NCBI RefSeq assembly: GCF_035594125.1 | Contig: NC_087183.1 | Coordinates: forward strand, 6,884,868 to 6,948,867 | Direction of reading: 5' to 3' | From: Scylla paramamosain | Lineage: Eukaryota > Arthropoda > Malacostraca > Decapoda > Portunidae | DNA length: 64,000 bases | In this document: piece by piece, positions 51,460 through 64,000 of the stretch | How the letters are laid out: each line of letters starts with the position of its first letter | Position numbering within the stretch: the stretch's first letter is position 1 | The notes under the pieces: model-generated | What the model was told of the DNA's origin: nothing | The model's database searches: none | What the model saw: the letters and a program-made list of their open reading frames with translations, nothing else | Program-made: the position numbers and the translations under genes

Positions 51460-53820
51460 TATCGTGACAACTTAGAGACTAAAGGTTACATAGTTAATGT
51501 TACCTATCTAAAAGCCTCACTCTGTTTTTATCACTGTTGTCTGTATTGTATCAGCCACTCGTTCACTTTACATTTAAAATTTTGCGTTGACAAGTTCGCA
51601 ATATTTTCAATGTTTTGCTCACTGGCTATGAGTTTATTCCACCAGCTCACATAAGTGTAAATAAACTGTCTTTGGTGGTGCCATGTCCTGCACCGGGTTT
51701 GCAGCAGTTCCTCCGGGGCTGAGGTGACGGCTCTGGTAGCGACCTGGGCCAGTCGGGGAGGCTGCCGGAGTGACTGTAGGTGCGGCACACACTGTAGCTG
51801 CACCTTGAACATTACAGTGAGTCCCGCCACGTCACGCCGATGTTGGAGACTCTGTAATGCTGGCTGGTGTCCTGCCTCTCTGATGAGCCTTGCCGCCCCT
51901 CTCCTGTACCTTGTCCAGTAGAGACAGGTGCTTGTTGGCCGCACCTCCCCATGCCAGGCACGCGTATTCCAGGGACGAGCGAACCTGGGCTTTGTAGAGG
52001 ACTTCCATTCCCCTACTGTCCAGGAGAGGTGACATTCTCCTCAGGGATGCCAGCTTCCCTGAGGCCTCCCTGGCGAGCCGCTCTATGTGGGATCTGAAGG
52101 ACAGCTTTCTGTCGTATGTGACCCCCAGCACCTCCACCTCGTTCCTGTGGGATCAGCGTGTCGCCTTGGAAGACGAGGCGTGGGGCCGTCCCGAGTCTGG
52201 AGATGGTGAGCAGCTGCGTTTTGTGTGCTGCAAATTTTACTTTCCACTTTTCGCCCCACGCTGCTATGCGGCTTAGAGTGGCGTTCAGCGTGCTGACAGT
52301 GGCGTCTTCCTCCTCAGGACCGTAGCAGAGAGACAGGGTGAGGTCATCCGCGTATGCTCTCGTGCTCGGGATAAAGGTGCAGCAGGTCATTTATATAAAC
52401 ATTCCAGAGCAGAGGGCCGAGGCAGCTACCCTGTGGGACCCCCGCTCTGATGGGATGAAGCCTGGAATCACGCCCATTGACGGTCACTTTGAAGTGTCCT
52501 GTCCCTCAGGTAACTCTCGAGGAGTTTGAGGAGCGGCCCGTCCACGCCGGCAGCGTAGAGCTTAGTGACGAGCGCCGGATGCCAAACTTTGTCAAAAGCT
52601 CCCTCTATATCGAGAGCGACGACAAGGGCGGCCTTGCCCCTGTCCAGGGCAGCGCTCCACTCACTCGTGAGTTGCAGGTGCAGGTCTCCCGCCGACCTCC
52701 CCTTCCTGAAGCCGTATTGTCTGTTGCTCAGCAGGTGGTGCCTATCAAGGTGCTGCGTGAGTCTCGAGGCCACTATCGTTTCCAACACTTTACTGAGCAC
52801 CGGCAACAAGGGACACAGGACGGTAATTTTTTGCTTCGGTTTTTGAGCTTTTCTTGTGAATTGGCACCACACTGCTCACTTTCCACAAGTTGGGGCCAAG
52901 TGCTGCTCCTCAAGCTATTATTGAAGATGGCGGCGAGAGGGCGCGCCACTGCTTTCTTGTCGTCCACGTCTCGGAGCAGCACTTTCACTTCTTTTTCACT
53001 GGTTTCTATGTTCATTATTTTTTTCACTCACTATCTGTGGTAGTATTTGTGGCGTTTTTTCTGGTTCGGAAATGCACATTTTTGCGGCGAAGTGGGCGGC
53101 CAGGAGATTCGCCTTGTCTGTGGCGGTTTGAACTACACTACCGTCTGGCCGGATGAGAGCAGGCACCGAACATCCCCGCGTGTCACCCTGTTGTTCCTTA
53201 ATGAGATTCCACCAACGTTTGCTGCCGACCTGACCACCCCTCAGTTTTGCTCCTGAGGTTCGCCTTCCACTCATCCATGGCCCACTCCTGGATGGCTGTC
53301 ATGCGCGCTGTAGCCGCTCTGTGCCTTTGCCTGGTTCTGGCGTTCAAAGCACGCCAGGCACGATACTTGGCATCAGCGGCAGCGCGGCACTCTGGGCCAA
53401 ACCAGGGCTGGTCCGATGCCTTGGTGGTGTGGTTGGAGTGAGGCACCCATCTGAGCTGGAGGGCGTGGAGCAGCTCGCTGAGTCGCTGGACCTGCTGGTC
53501 AACCTCACCATTCAGCACTTCCCCCCAGTCTGTGTTCCTCAGAGCAGCCCGGAGAGCGTCCCAGTTGGCCGCCTCCCACCGCCAGAGATTGCGAGCTGTT
53601 GTCTCCTCACTTGGTCTTCTGAACTGGATCTTGGTGAAGACTGCTATGTGGTCCGAGGTGCCAACAAAGTCTAGGGGAAAGCACTGTATGGAGTGGTGAG
53701 GGAGGTCCGTTACAACGGGGTCCAGGGATGAGCCGGAGCGGTGTGTGGGGAATGTGACATGGTTGTGTAGATTGTACACAACCAGCAGCGTGTTGAATGC
53801 TTGCTGAACCATGTGCTGGT
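51460..53820 (-). mobile_element. 5'-truncated LINE (endonuclease end, RT, 3' end), degenerate
   Basis: Reading leftwards from 53,812, the frame contains FVGTSDHIAVF, the terminal SDH motif of the AP endonuclease. The linker follows (ASDQPWFGPECRAAADAKYR), then RT motifs LLSNRQYGFRKGRSAGDLHL and VVALDIEGAFDKVWH (first catalytic Asp). [11 protein letters not shown] is the YADD box, followed by VLGVTYDRKLSFRSHIERLA. Frames change several times between 52,850 and 51,830, so it is non-functional. The 5' end breaks off exactly at a (CT)n array. The C-terminal WHHQRQFIYTYVSWWNKL lies near 51,640. Open plus-strand frames here are antisense shadows. Confidence 0.85.
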
Positions 53821-53892
<72 letters not shown>

Positions 53893-53898
53893 AAAAGG

Positions 53899-53955
<57 letters not shown>

Positions 53956-54004
53956 TATTTTTAGGTTTGTTTATAAATGACTATATACACATACATACAT
54001 ACAT

Positions 54005-54035
<31 letters not shown>

Positions 54036-54129
54036 CAGGCACAAACAGACAGATGGTGCGTGCGTGTGTGTGTGTGTGTGTGTGTGTGGTTGCTGGGCGG
54101 GTCAGGTCATGGCCAGGGCTGGGGTCTGG

Positions 54130-54215
<86 letters not shown>

Positions 54216-54271
54216 ATGGTTGGAAAGAGAGGAGAGGGAAGAAGAGAAGGAGGAGGAAATATTTAATGTAA

Positions 54272-54344
<73 letters not shown>

Positions 54345-54436
54345 CTCTCTCCTCTCTCTCTCATTATTTTTTCTCTTATTTCCATTATTTTTTTCCTCCC
54401 TCCTCCTCCTCCTCCTCCTCCTCCTCCTCCTCCTCG

Positions 54437-54471
<35 letters not shown>

Positions 54472-54475
54472 ATCG
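53821..54475. repeat. Dense microsatellite cluster
   Basis: In order: (CT)n 53,822-53,889, (AAT)n 53,900-53,953, (CAGA)n about 54,006-54,040, (TG)n 54,062-54,088, (GA)n 54,131-54,213, (CT)n 54,276-54,361, (CCT)n about 54,401-54,436 and (GTT)n 54,437-54,471. The last two trinucleotide arrays are directly adjacent. Confidence 0.95.
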
Positions 54476-56220
<1,745 letters not shown>

Positions 56221-56221
56221 T

Positions 56222-56292
56222 GTAAGTTTCTCTTTCCCTCGAACCCCAGGTCGTGAGCCGCAGTCCTTATCACTGCACCATCCCGTCTCTGT
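56222..56292 (-). repeat. tRNA-like SINE head
   Basis: The minus strand reads acgggatggtgcagtgataa and later ctggggttcgaggg. These resemble the polymerase III A box (TGGTGCAGTG) and B box (GGTTCGAGG) at the normal spacing. The acceptor stem does not close, so it is not a tRNA gene but looks like a tRNA-derived SINE head. Confidence 0.45.
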
Positions 56293-56451
56293 GCCCTAAA
56301 TAATACACAAACCATGCAGGGATCAATAAAAACGAGGGAGGAGGGTGGTACGAAATCAATTCTGAGATACTAGACTCATGACACATGAGCCTTTGTTGGG
56401 TTGTCTACGTGCTTGTGGCTTCCTTGTTTCCTTCCTTTTTCCTCCATGGTG

Positions 56452-56493
<42 letters not shown>

Positions 56494-56589
56494 TTTGTAA
56501 CGGACTCGGCCTAATTGGGATTTTTTTTATCCTTTTATGTCTACCTGTGTTTCCGTCTTGCCTTATACTTTTCTTCTCTTTTCTTATCA

Positions 56590-58812
56590 GATAGAATTTG
56601 TGCTAGCTGGGGGGACCTGAGGAGGTATTTTGCTGATTTTCCTTGGAATGACTACTGCTTCCGTGTCAGAGATCCGTCTTTGTGTGCTAAGCGCATAACA
56701 GAGGTGATAGTGTCTGGCATGGAGGCATACATTCCTCACTCTTTTTCTCATCCTAAACCTTCTAAACCTTGGTTTAACACAGCTTGTTCTCGTGCTATAC
56801 ATGATAGAGAGGTGGCCCACAAAAGGTACTTAAGCCTTCCATCACCAGAATCTCATGCACTTTATATTTCTGCCCGGAACCATGCCAAGTCTGTTCTCCA
56901 ACTAGCCAAAAACTCCATTAACGGAAAATGTCAAAACCTTTCAAGATCTAACTCCCCTCGTGACTTCTGGCATCTAGCCAAAAATATCTCCAATAACTTT
57001 GCTGCTTCTTTCCCTCCTCTATTTCAACCAGATGGCACCATTGCTATCACATCTATTTCTAAAGCTGAACTCTTTGCTCAAACCTTTGCTAAAAACTCTA
57101 CCTTGGATGATTCTGAGCTTGTTCCTCCCTCTCCACCTTCTGACTACTTCATGCCACCTATTGAAATTCTTCGCAATGATGTTTTCCATGCCCTCGCTGG
57201 CCTAAACCCTCAGAAGGCTTATGGACCTGATTGGGTCCCTCCTATTGTTCTCTGAAACTGTGCCTCTGTGCTTGCACCATGCCTAGTCAAACTCTTTCAG
57301 TTCTGTCTGTCAACATCTATCTTTCCTTCTTGCTGGAAGTTTGCCTACATTCAACCTGTTCCTAAAAAGGGTGACTGTTCTACTCCCTCAAACTAACGTC
57401 CTATTGCTTTAATTTCCTGCCTATCTAAAGTTTTTGAATCTATCCTCAACAGGAAGATTCTTAAACATCTATCACTTCACAACCTTCTATCTGATCGCCA
57501 GTATGGGTTCTGTCAAGGCCGCTCTACTGGTGATCTTCTGGCTTTCCTTACTGAATCTTGGTCATCCTCTTTTAGATATTTTGGTGAAACTTTTGCTGTT
57601 GTCTTGGACATATCAAAGGCTTTTGATAGAGTCTGGCACAAAGCTTTGATTTCCAAACTACCCTCCTACGGTTTCTATCCTTCTCTCTGTAATTTCATCT
57701 CAAGTTTCCTTTCTGACCGTTCTATTGCTGCTGTGGTAGACATTCACTGTTCTTCTCCTAAATCTATTAACAGTGGTGTTCCTCAAGGTTCTGTCCTGTC
57801 ACCCACCTTCTTCTTATTTTTCATTAATGATCTTCTAAACCAAACTTCTCGTCCTATTGACTCCTACGCTGATGATACCACCCTGCACTTTTCCACGTCT
57901 TTTCATAGACGTCCAGCCCTTCAGGAGGTAAACATTTCATGCAGGGAAGCCACTGAACGCTTGACTTCTGATCTTTCTAAAATTTCTGATTGGGGCAGAG
58001 CAAACTTGGTATTGTTCAATGCCTCAAAAACTCAATTCCTCCATCTATCAACTCAACACCAATCTTCCAGACAACTATCCCCTCTTCTTCAATGACACTG
58101 AACTGTCCTCCTCTTCTACACTGAACATCCTCGGTCTGTCCTTTACTTATAATCTGAACTGAAAACTTCACATCTCATCTCTAACTAAAACAGCTTCTAT
58201 GAAGTTAGATATTCTGAGACGTCTCCGCTAGTTTTTCTCACCCCACCCAGTTGCTAACTCTGTACAAGGGCCTTATCTGTCCATGTATGGAGTATGCTTC
58301 ACATGTCTGGGGGGGTTCCACTCATACTGCTCTTCTAGACAGGGTGGGAATCAAAAGCTTTTCGTCTCATCAACTCCTCTCCTCTAACTGACTGTCTTTC
58401 GCCTCTCTCTCACCGCCGCAGTGTTGCAACTCTAGCTGTCTTCTACTGCTATTTTCATGCTAACTGCTCTTCTGATCTTGCTAACTGCATGCCTCCCCTC
58501 CTCCCGCAGCCTCACTGCACAAGACTTTCTCTTTCTTTCTTCTTTCTTTCTCTCACCCCTATTCTGTCCACCTCTCTACCGCAAGAGTTAACCAGTATTC
58601 TCAGTCATTCATCCCTTTCTCTGGTAAACTCTGGAACTCCCTGCCTGCTTCTGTATTTCCACCTACCTGTGACTTGAATTCCTTCAAGAGGGAGGTTTCA
58701 AGATACTTATTCATCAATTTTTGACCATTGCTTTGACCCTTTTATGGGACTGCCATTTCAGTGGCCATATTTTTTTATTGGATTTTTGTTGTCCTTGGCC
58801 AGTGTCACTCCT

Positions 58813-58815
<3 letters not shown>
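56590..58815 (+). mobile_element. LINE, 5'-truncated, RT with nonsense mutations
   Basis: The frame runs from the post-endonuclease linker (LRRYFADFPWNDYCF, SKPWFNTACSRAI) through RT: LISCLSKVFESILNRKIL, LSDRQYGFCQGRSTGDLLAF, VVLDISKAFDRVWHKAL (catalytic Asp), SGVPQGSVLSPTFF and DSYADDTTLHF (YADD). The frame stays the same from 56,590 to 58,050 but has nonsense codons at 57,253 (TGA in place of an Arg codon) and near 57,395 (TAA before RPIAL). A frameshift follows near 58,055. The 3' end passes into (CA)n(TA)n instead of poly(A). The same family gives the fragments at 9.5, 37.8 and 55.1 kb. Confidence 0.88.

Positions 58816-58906
<91 letters not shown>
58813..58906. repeat. (CA)n(TA)n compound microsatellite at LINE 3' end
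   Basis: It begins directly after 'cactcctaca', the LINE terminus, so it probably grew from the element's tail. Confidence 0.9.
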
Positions 58907-58910
<4 letters not shown>

Positions 58911-59095
58911 GCATCCTGATAGGCTATTCTCTTTCCTCCCATTCACATACCCTACACTTTCAATTGAAAGATAAATAAAACATTCCTTGACTGCTGACTG
59001 GACCTAGATACTATGGTGATAAAGAGGGATTATGGCAGAAATAGTTTAGCTTCAACATTACTTTTTTTTGGGGGGTGGGAGAAATGGTGAAGGAC

Positions 59096-59351
<256 letters not shown>

Positions 59352-59910
59352 GAAGGCAGCCATGGGGATTTTTTATTTTTTTATTTATTTTTTTGGAGAG
59401 GAATGGAATGGAAAAGTTTGAGGAACACTATCATCAATACCTGCTGATACTTTTTATTACCTTATTTATGGAATGTATTTATGTATCGTTGTTTATGAAT
59501 GTACTAATTTGTATTTGATTAGGCTAACATTAGGTTGTATCTGGATGGTGTGCCTGTTGTCTGTCCTCAGTAATGCTGTAGCAGAGTACTAAGGTTCTCT
59601 CTCTCTCTCTCTCTCTCTCTCAAACTATAATATGCAGGCATTGGCCTTACCGTTACATACCAGCGGTAATTCCCTCCCGGCGCGCCTAATTTAGATTTCC
59701 GTGCGTTTCTCGGAAGAAAATGGATCACTTTAGAGAAAATTTGAGACTGGCTGAGGTAATGGTAGGAACATTAGGATTCTAGTATTCCTTGCTTCCCTCC
59801 TCCTCCTCCTCCTCCTCCTCCTTTGTTTGACTTCAGGCCGTGCTGCACAAGGGCGGTTTAATACAATTTTGCAAAAGTGGATATGTTGAGAAATACAGTA
59901 TATGCTGTAC

Positions 59911-59981
<71 letters not shown>

Positions 59982-60059
59982 GGGTGTTAACTTATCAGAG
60001 GGAGAAAGACCCCCAACTCTCCCCCACTCCCTAGGAAGACCCCCACACCCTTCCAGACC

Positions 60060-60610
60060 CTCCAGGACCTTACTTTGTGGTAGAAAGACAAACAATTCCT
60101 TTTCTCAGATCTCTGACTTAACTTCCTCACCCAAGTCCCTTCAAGACCCCCAGTAAGACCTCCCAAACCCTCCCAAGCTCCCAGGACCCCCTAGAAGGCC
60201 CCCAGGACACCCGCACACCTTCAGGACCCCTACACATCTACTGGGGCTACCTCAAGATTGAAAGATTAACTATTTACCCACAAAAAGACCTCTCAGACCC
60301 TTGTCAAGCTCCCAGGACCCCCTTAGAAGACCCCAACACCCACAAGACCCTCAGACACCTCCAGGGGCCACCTCAGGATAGAAAGATTAAATATTCACCC
60401 ACAATAACACCTTGCAGACCTTCTCCAAGCTCCCAGGACTCCTTAGAAGACCCCCAGACATCCCCAGGACCCCCACACACCTCAAGGGGCCACCTCAGGA
60501 TAGAAAGATTAAATATTCATCCACAATAACATCTCGCAGACCTTCCCCAAGCTCCCAGGATCCCTTAGAAGACCCCCAGACACCCACAAGACCCCCACAC
60601 ACCCCCAGGG
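60060..60610. repeat. ~120-bp minisatellite, about four copies
   Basis: The phrase 'ctcaggatagaaagattaaa' recurs at about 60,371 and 60,491 (period 120), with a diverged copy at about 60,251 and a remnant at about 60,075. Each unit also contains ccaagctcccaggacccc and runs of acccccagacaccc. The array abuts the donor of the candidate exon at 60,617. Confidence 0.85.
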
Positions 60611-60616
60611 GCTTAC

Positions 60617-60715
60617 CTCATGGGAGAACGGATCATGTTGATTGTGCTTCTCTGCAGTGACGACAGCGTGGTTGTCGACTTGGGTGTGGTGGGCAGGCTG
60701 GCTGGTACACTTCTC
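60617..60715 (-). other. Candidate internal coding exon EKCTSQPAHHTQ...
   Basis: On the minus strand a good acceptor (tcttacag) is followed by 33 codons (EKCTSQPAHHTQVDNHAVVT then AEKHNQHDPFSHE). It closes at a consensus GAG|GTAAGC donor, phase 0 at both ends. The peptide is hydrophilic and histidine-rich. I do not recognise it, and neighbouring exons are not apparent. Confidence 0.4.
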
Positions 60716-60719
60716 CTGT

Positions 60720-62680
60720 AAGATATAGGGGCTGTTAGTGGTAGTGACAGCATAAGCAGAAGGATTACAGGTTATCTCCAAGACAAATGGGAATACAAGT
60801 AGAGTATTGCAATAATTGCTTTAGGTCATGGAGGATAGCAGAGTTAAAGCTAGTTCTCCAGGTTGGTCAATGAAGGGAGAGGAAAATTAAAGGTGGTGGT
60901 GAACAGTGAAGTCTTCAATAATAAAGATCTCTACAAAAGAGAAGAGAGTCAGGAGGCATTTCACTTTGGAAGTTAAATGGTCAAAAAAGTTTTTATAGTT
61001 AGAGGAGTTAGGTGAGAGGTGTACAGCACAGATAAATTTAGCTTAAGTGACTCTGCAGTGATAGCCAGATGGTAGAAAATTCAGAAGACTCAAGAGCATG
61101 GGCTGGAGAGCAAGTTAGGTCATTGCACACACAGAGGCAACATCCAGCTCTGGATTGAAAATTATAATAGAGAAAGTAGGAGGAAAACAGTCCAACCCGG
61201 GGACATTTGTGATGTCTTCCCCAAATGGAAATGAGAACTCCAAGGCTAGTGAACTAGTAAATGACTCATTAGCTGGATAGGGTTTTTTTTTCTTTTTTTA
61301 CAATCCACTTGAGATATTAATGTAATTTTGTACCATAATGGTATAAACTGAGGCATCGAGACGAGAAAAGGCAACTTGCAAAAAATATATTATTAAAAAT
61401 GTGAATTTGAAGTTTTTGCATGATCAAAATGCAATAAAAACATTTTGTGCCAGTTCACTTCATTACAGTGAAGCTATGTAAGTTTTGCAGGTTGCAGTCA
61501 CCTGTATTCTAGAATTCATCAAAGATACACCAATTAGCCTCCATCCATACCTTCTCAAAACAACAACAGCAGACAGGACCCCCACAAGAAAGTACCCGTT
61601 CCTTAACTGACACATCACGACTTTTGGCCTATGATATTTACCTATTAAAATCCCTCGAGTTGACATGTAGCTTTAGCTAAAAAAAAAAAAAATAAATAAA
61701 AAAAAAAAAAAAAAATATGAGCAGGAAGGATGCTTCATCAAGCAGGAACCCGTCTTCACATATACCTAAAAAATGTGAATGTAGTCAAGCATGACCCGCT
61801 CATTTCCTGCACAGTACAAGTTAACACAGGTTTCGTCCAACCGGACCAGCCTGTATCAACATGACCTAAACAAGTGTCTGTCTTTCTGACAACACTTCAG
61901 ACCTTTTGTTTCACTCTAGATTACTTTTTAATTGCTTAATTAAATTGATTTACAAATAAATATGAGGGATAAAAAATACAACGTCCCCAATATACAATAA
62001 CCCCCCAGAAAAAAAAAAAAAAGAAAACTGGGTTGGCTTAAACTTTTTAACCTTAAAATCAATTAAAATCTTTTTTTTTTTCTGTCAGGTCCTTGCGATC
62101 ACGCTTTCTATTTCGTCTTATTTTATTCTTGTCTATTTAATTTACCCACTGTTATCTTTTTACAAAGATAAATGTCTTTGGAACCAATGATGCTTTGGAC
62201 CTCGCGTGTCACTATACGCTCATTGTAATTAGCCTACTTAACGTGACATCATAATTATGAGACCCCGTGTATCAATAAATCAATATTCAAACAATCAATT
62301 ACAAGCCTTCTTTACAAGGAGGGTGCTCTGCTGGCCTCCTTCACTGTAAGGTCCTGCCTGCCACACAATGTATTCTACTGAATACCCTATACAAAATTTC
62401 CAGCACATCATCCGCCACGCCTATAAAAAGTATGTGCCCACTGCCTAAGTTTATGAATATGACAATATTATAACTTGTCAATATCATATTTGTTTTCACA
62501 TCGCTATTTTTTTTAATATATACCATATAAAGCAAAAAGTGAACTAAAAGACAGAAAGACAAACAAGTGTTGGTCATCTGGCAGCACTGGCGCTGGCAAC
62601 AAGGTAAACAAAGCCAGCTGACCCTCATCGTCTCAAGGCCGCTCACTGACAGCTCGACACAGTCACACTGCTACACACAC
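60720..62680. other. No recognised gene
   Basis: Largely AT-rich unique sequence with A-rich runs near 61,680-61,715 and 62,015. Short frames on both strands have no domain features. Confidence 0.4.
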
Positions 62681-62686
62681 TGCACC

Positions 62687-62886
62687 ATGGCCGTGGCTCC
62701 GGGAGACTTTAAAATGGCAGACCTTTGTGTTCCCTCAGAAGCCAAAGAACAGGTACAATATACCCTTTTTGTAGTGTGCAGGATGTAACGACTAATAATA
62801 CGAAGTGCGTTTATTTTCAGCTACAAAGAAAGGACACTCCACTTTGCATGAAGGGTGTTTTGGGGCCTGGACAAAACAAAGATTAA
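62687..62886 (+). CDS. Hypothetical short two-exon gene or 5' exons
   Basis: An ATG in strong context (gcaccATGGCC) opens 22 codons (MAVAPGDFKMADLCVPSEAK, EQ) ending at CAG|GTACAA. A 68-bp intron ends tttattttcag. The second part (LQRKDTPLCMKGVLGPGQNK, D) stops at TAA, giving 43 residues. Alternatively these are the first exons of a larger gene running right, with a different splice. No family recognised. Confidence 0.3.
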
Positions 62887-63267
62887 GTCAGAGGTATACA
62901 CAGTGCTGTTACTTCTCTTACGTCTCCTTATTCTTTATTCCATGCAAGGAACAATAATAATATCTCAGCCACCGAGATATTGGTGCATGCACAGGAGAGG
63001 ACCAACACATCCATCACAAGTGTTGGTTGATGTCGTCTGGTATGGCTGGCTTCATGTCCAAACACATCCGTTTGTGTTGGAACCTAAGATGGGCAAATGG
63101 TATGTTTAACTTGACACAATCCTACCATGAAACAAAAGACAGAATGAGTAGTTGGATAAACTTTCTGCAGGAGTTGGCAGGGTTGCCATTAGTACTGATA
63201 ATTTTCTTGATGCTAACAAATCCAAGGACTTTTTATGTTAGTGTCCAGACAAAAGGGCATGAAATAA

Positions 63268-63269
<2 letters not shown>

Positions 63270-63347
<78 letters not shown>
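63270..63347. repeat. (TA)n microsatellite beside MITE
   Basis: About 39 TA units directly precede the third MITE copy, the same arrangement as in both palindrome arms. Confidence 0.95.
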
Positions 63348-63350
<3 letters not shown>

Positions 63351-63353
63351 CAC

Positions 63354-64000
63354 ACAGTGGAATCTCGGTTTTAGAACTTAATTTGTTCCTGAATGCCACT
63401 CAAAATCTGTAATGTTAAAAAACCAAAACTATTTTCCCCATAGGCATCAATGTAAAATGGATTAATTTGTTCTCAGACACTAGTCTACCATGTCTTAGAG
63501 GCTTACGGCAGGTGCTCCCACAGCCAAGATAGCTGCTTTACATCTCTAGCTCACAAATTAATCATCAAGAAAGGATGTAATGAATGAACTTAGTGACACA
63601 GAACTCATTAGAAGATACTGTTTAGACCATGCAGGCCTTTGTCACTGATCAAGTGAGGGAAGCCTTACAGAAAGACACAGAAAAGAGCAACCCATCTACT
63701 GGCAAAATGACATCTTGCTGCTGCCAAAAGCTACTGGTAAAATGCAGTTGTGCCGCAGTGATGGCATTGGGGGTGGTCAAGAGCCACAGGTGGCTCAGGA
63801 TAACTCCTGACCGCTGAAAACTGTTTGCTTACATTAAGGCTTTTCAACAGGATCACATTTACCTTATTTCAAAGATTGAATTACTGTTTTACACTCTATT
63901 TCTCCCTCCAAATATATATAAACTAAGTAAATATTTACAGAAACTATAGATTAGTAATAAATGGCAGCTTTTGCTATGTCTTTTAATATTTGAAATCAAG
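63354..64000 (+). mobile_element. Tc1/mariner-like MITE, third copy, cut by right edge
   Basis: It starts acagtggaatctcggtt and follows the arm copies in order throughout: accaaaactattttcccc, a region near 63,460 with aaaatggattaa, and ggcagcttttgctat near 63,963. Many substitutions and a few indels separate it from them. The right terminal repeat lies beyond the window. Confidence 0.75.

Noticed and set aside
52477..53043. 188-codon plus-strand frame and neighbouring plus-strand frames
   Set aside because: They are antisense to the LINE RT on the minus strand, where catalytic motifs are clear.
56222..56292. Possible tRNA gene on the minus strand
   Set aside because: A and B boxes are present, but the acceptor stem cannot pair and the anticodon arm is poor, so it is listed as a SINE head.

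Overview
The window looks like arthropod nuclear DNA, most probably from a decapod crustacean. It holds spliced animal genes with GT-AG introns, several non-LTR retrotransposon families, DNA transposons (MULE, PIF/Harbinger, hAT, Tc1/mariner-like), and a very heavy load of (GA)n, (TA)n, (CA)n and trinucleotide microsatellites. The species assignment is inference; the intron-exon genes and transposons are read directly.

Left part (1-9.5 kb): the minus strand carries the first 74 codons of a laminin alpha chain, running off the left edge. It also carries a complete seven-exon POFUT1 gene (GDP-fucose protein O-fucosyltransferase 1, 393 aa).

Middle part (9.6-34.5 kb): a large palindrome. Two arms of about 12.2 kb are inverted copies separated by a 571-bp unique spacer. 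Each arm carries a complete nine-exon gene for a 309-aa protein with two OB-like folds, tentatively POT1-like, so the window has two identical copies facing away from the spacer. Exons 1-4 and 5-8 of this gene repeat each other in length pattern, intron phase and sequence, so the gene itself arose by internal duplication. The arms share the same nested transposons: a 652-bp Harbinger element with TTA target duplication, a decayed second Harbinger, a 731-bp hAT element with an 8-bp duplication, and a TA-flanked MITE. The inner ~10 kb of each arm is almost identical. The outer ~2 kb is visibly diverged, with the change falling just past the stop codon of the gene.

Right part (34.5-64 kb): a transposon-rich region. 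A broken SAP/SWIM/YqaJ-type gene on the minus strand (40.7-50.0 kb) has a LINE and a 5.1-kb MULE in one intron. A second, 2.5-kb MULE with a full-length transposase sits inside the first, exactly within its FLYWCH-type zinc-finger codons. Both MULEs have clean target-site duplications. Further along are two long degenerate LINEs, a tRNA-like SINE head, a 120-bp minisatellite, a few candidate exons of unidentified genes, and a third copy of the TA-flanked MITE cut by the right edge.
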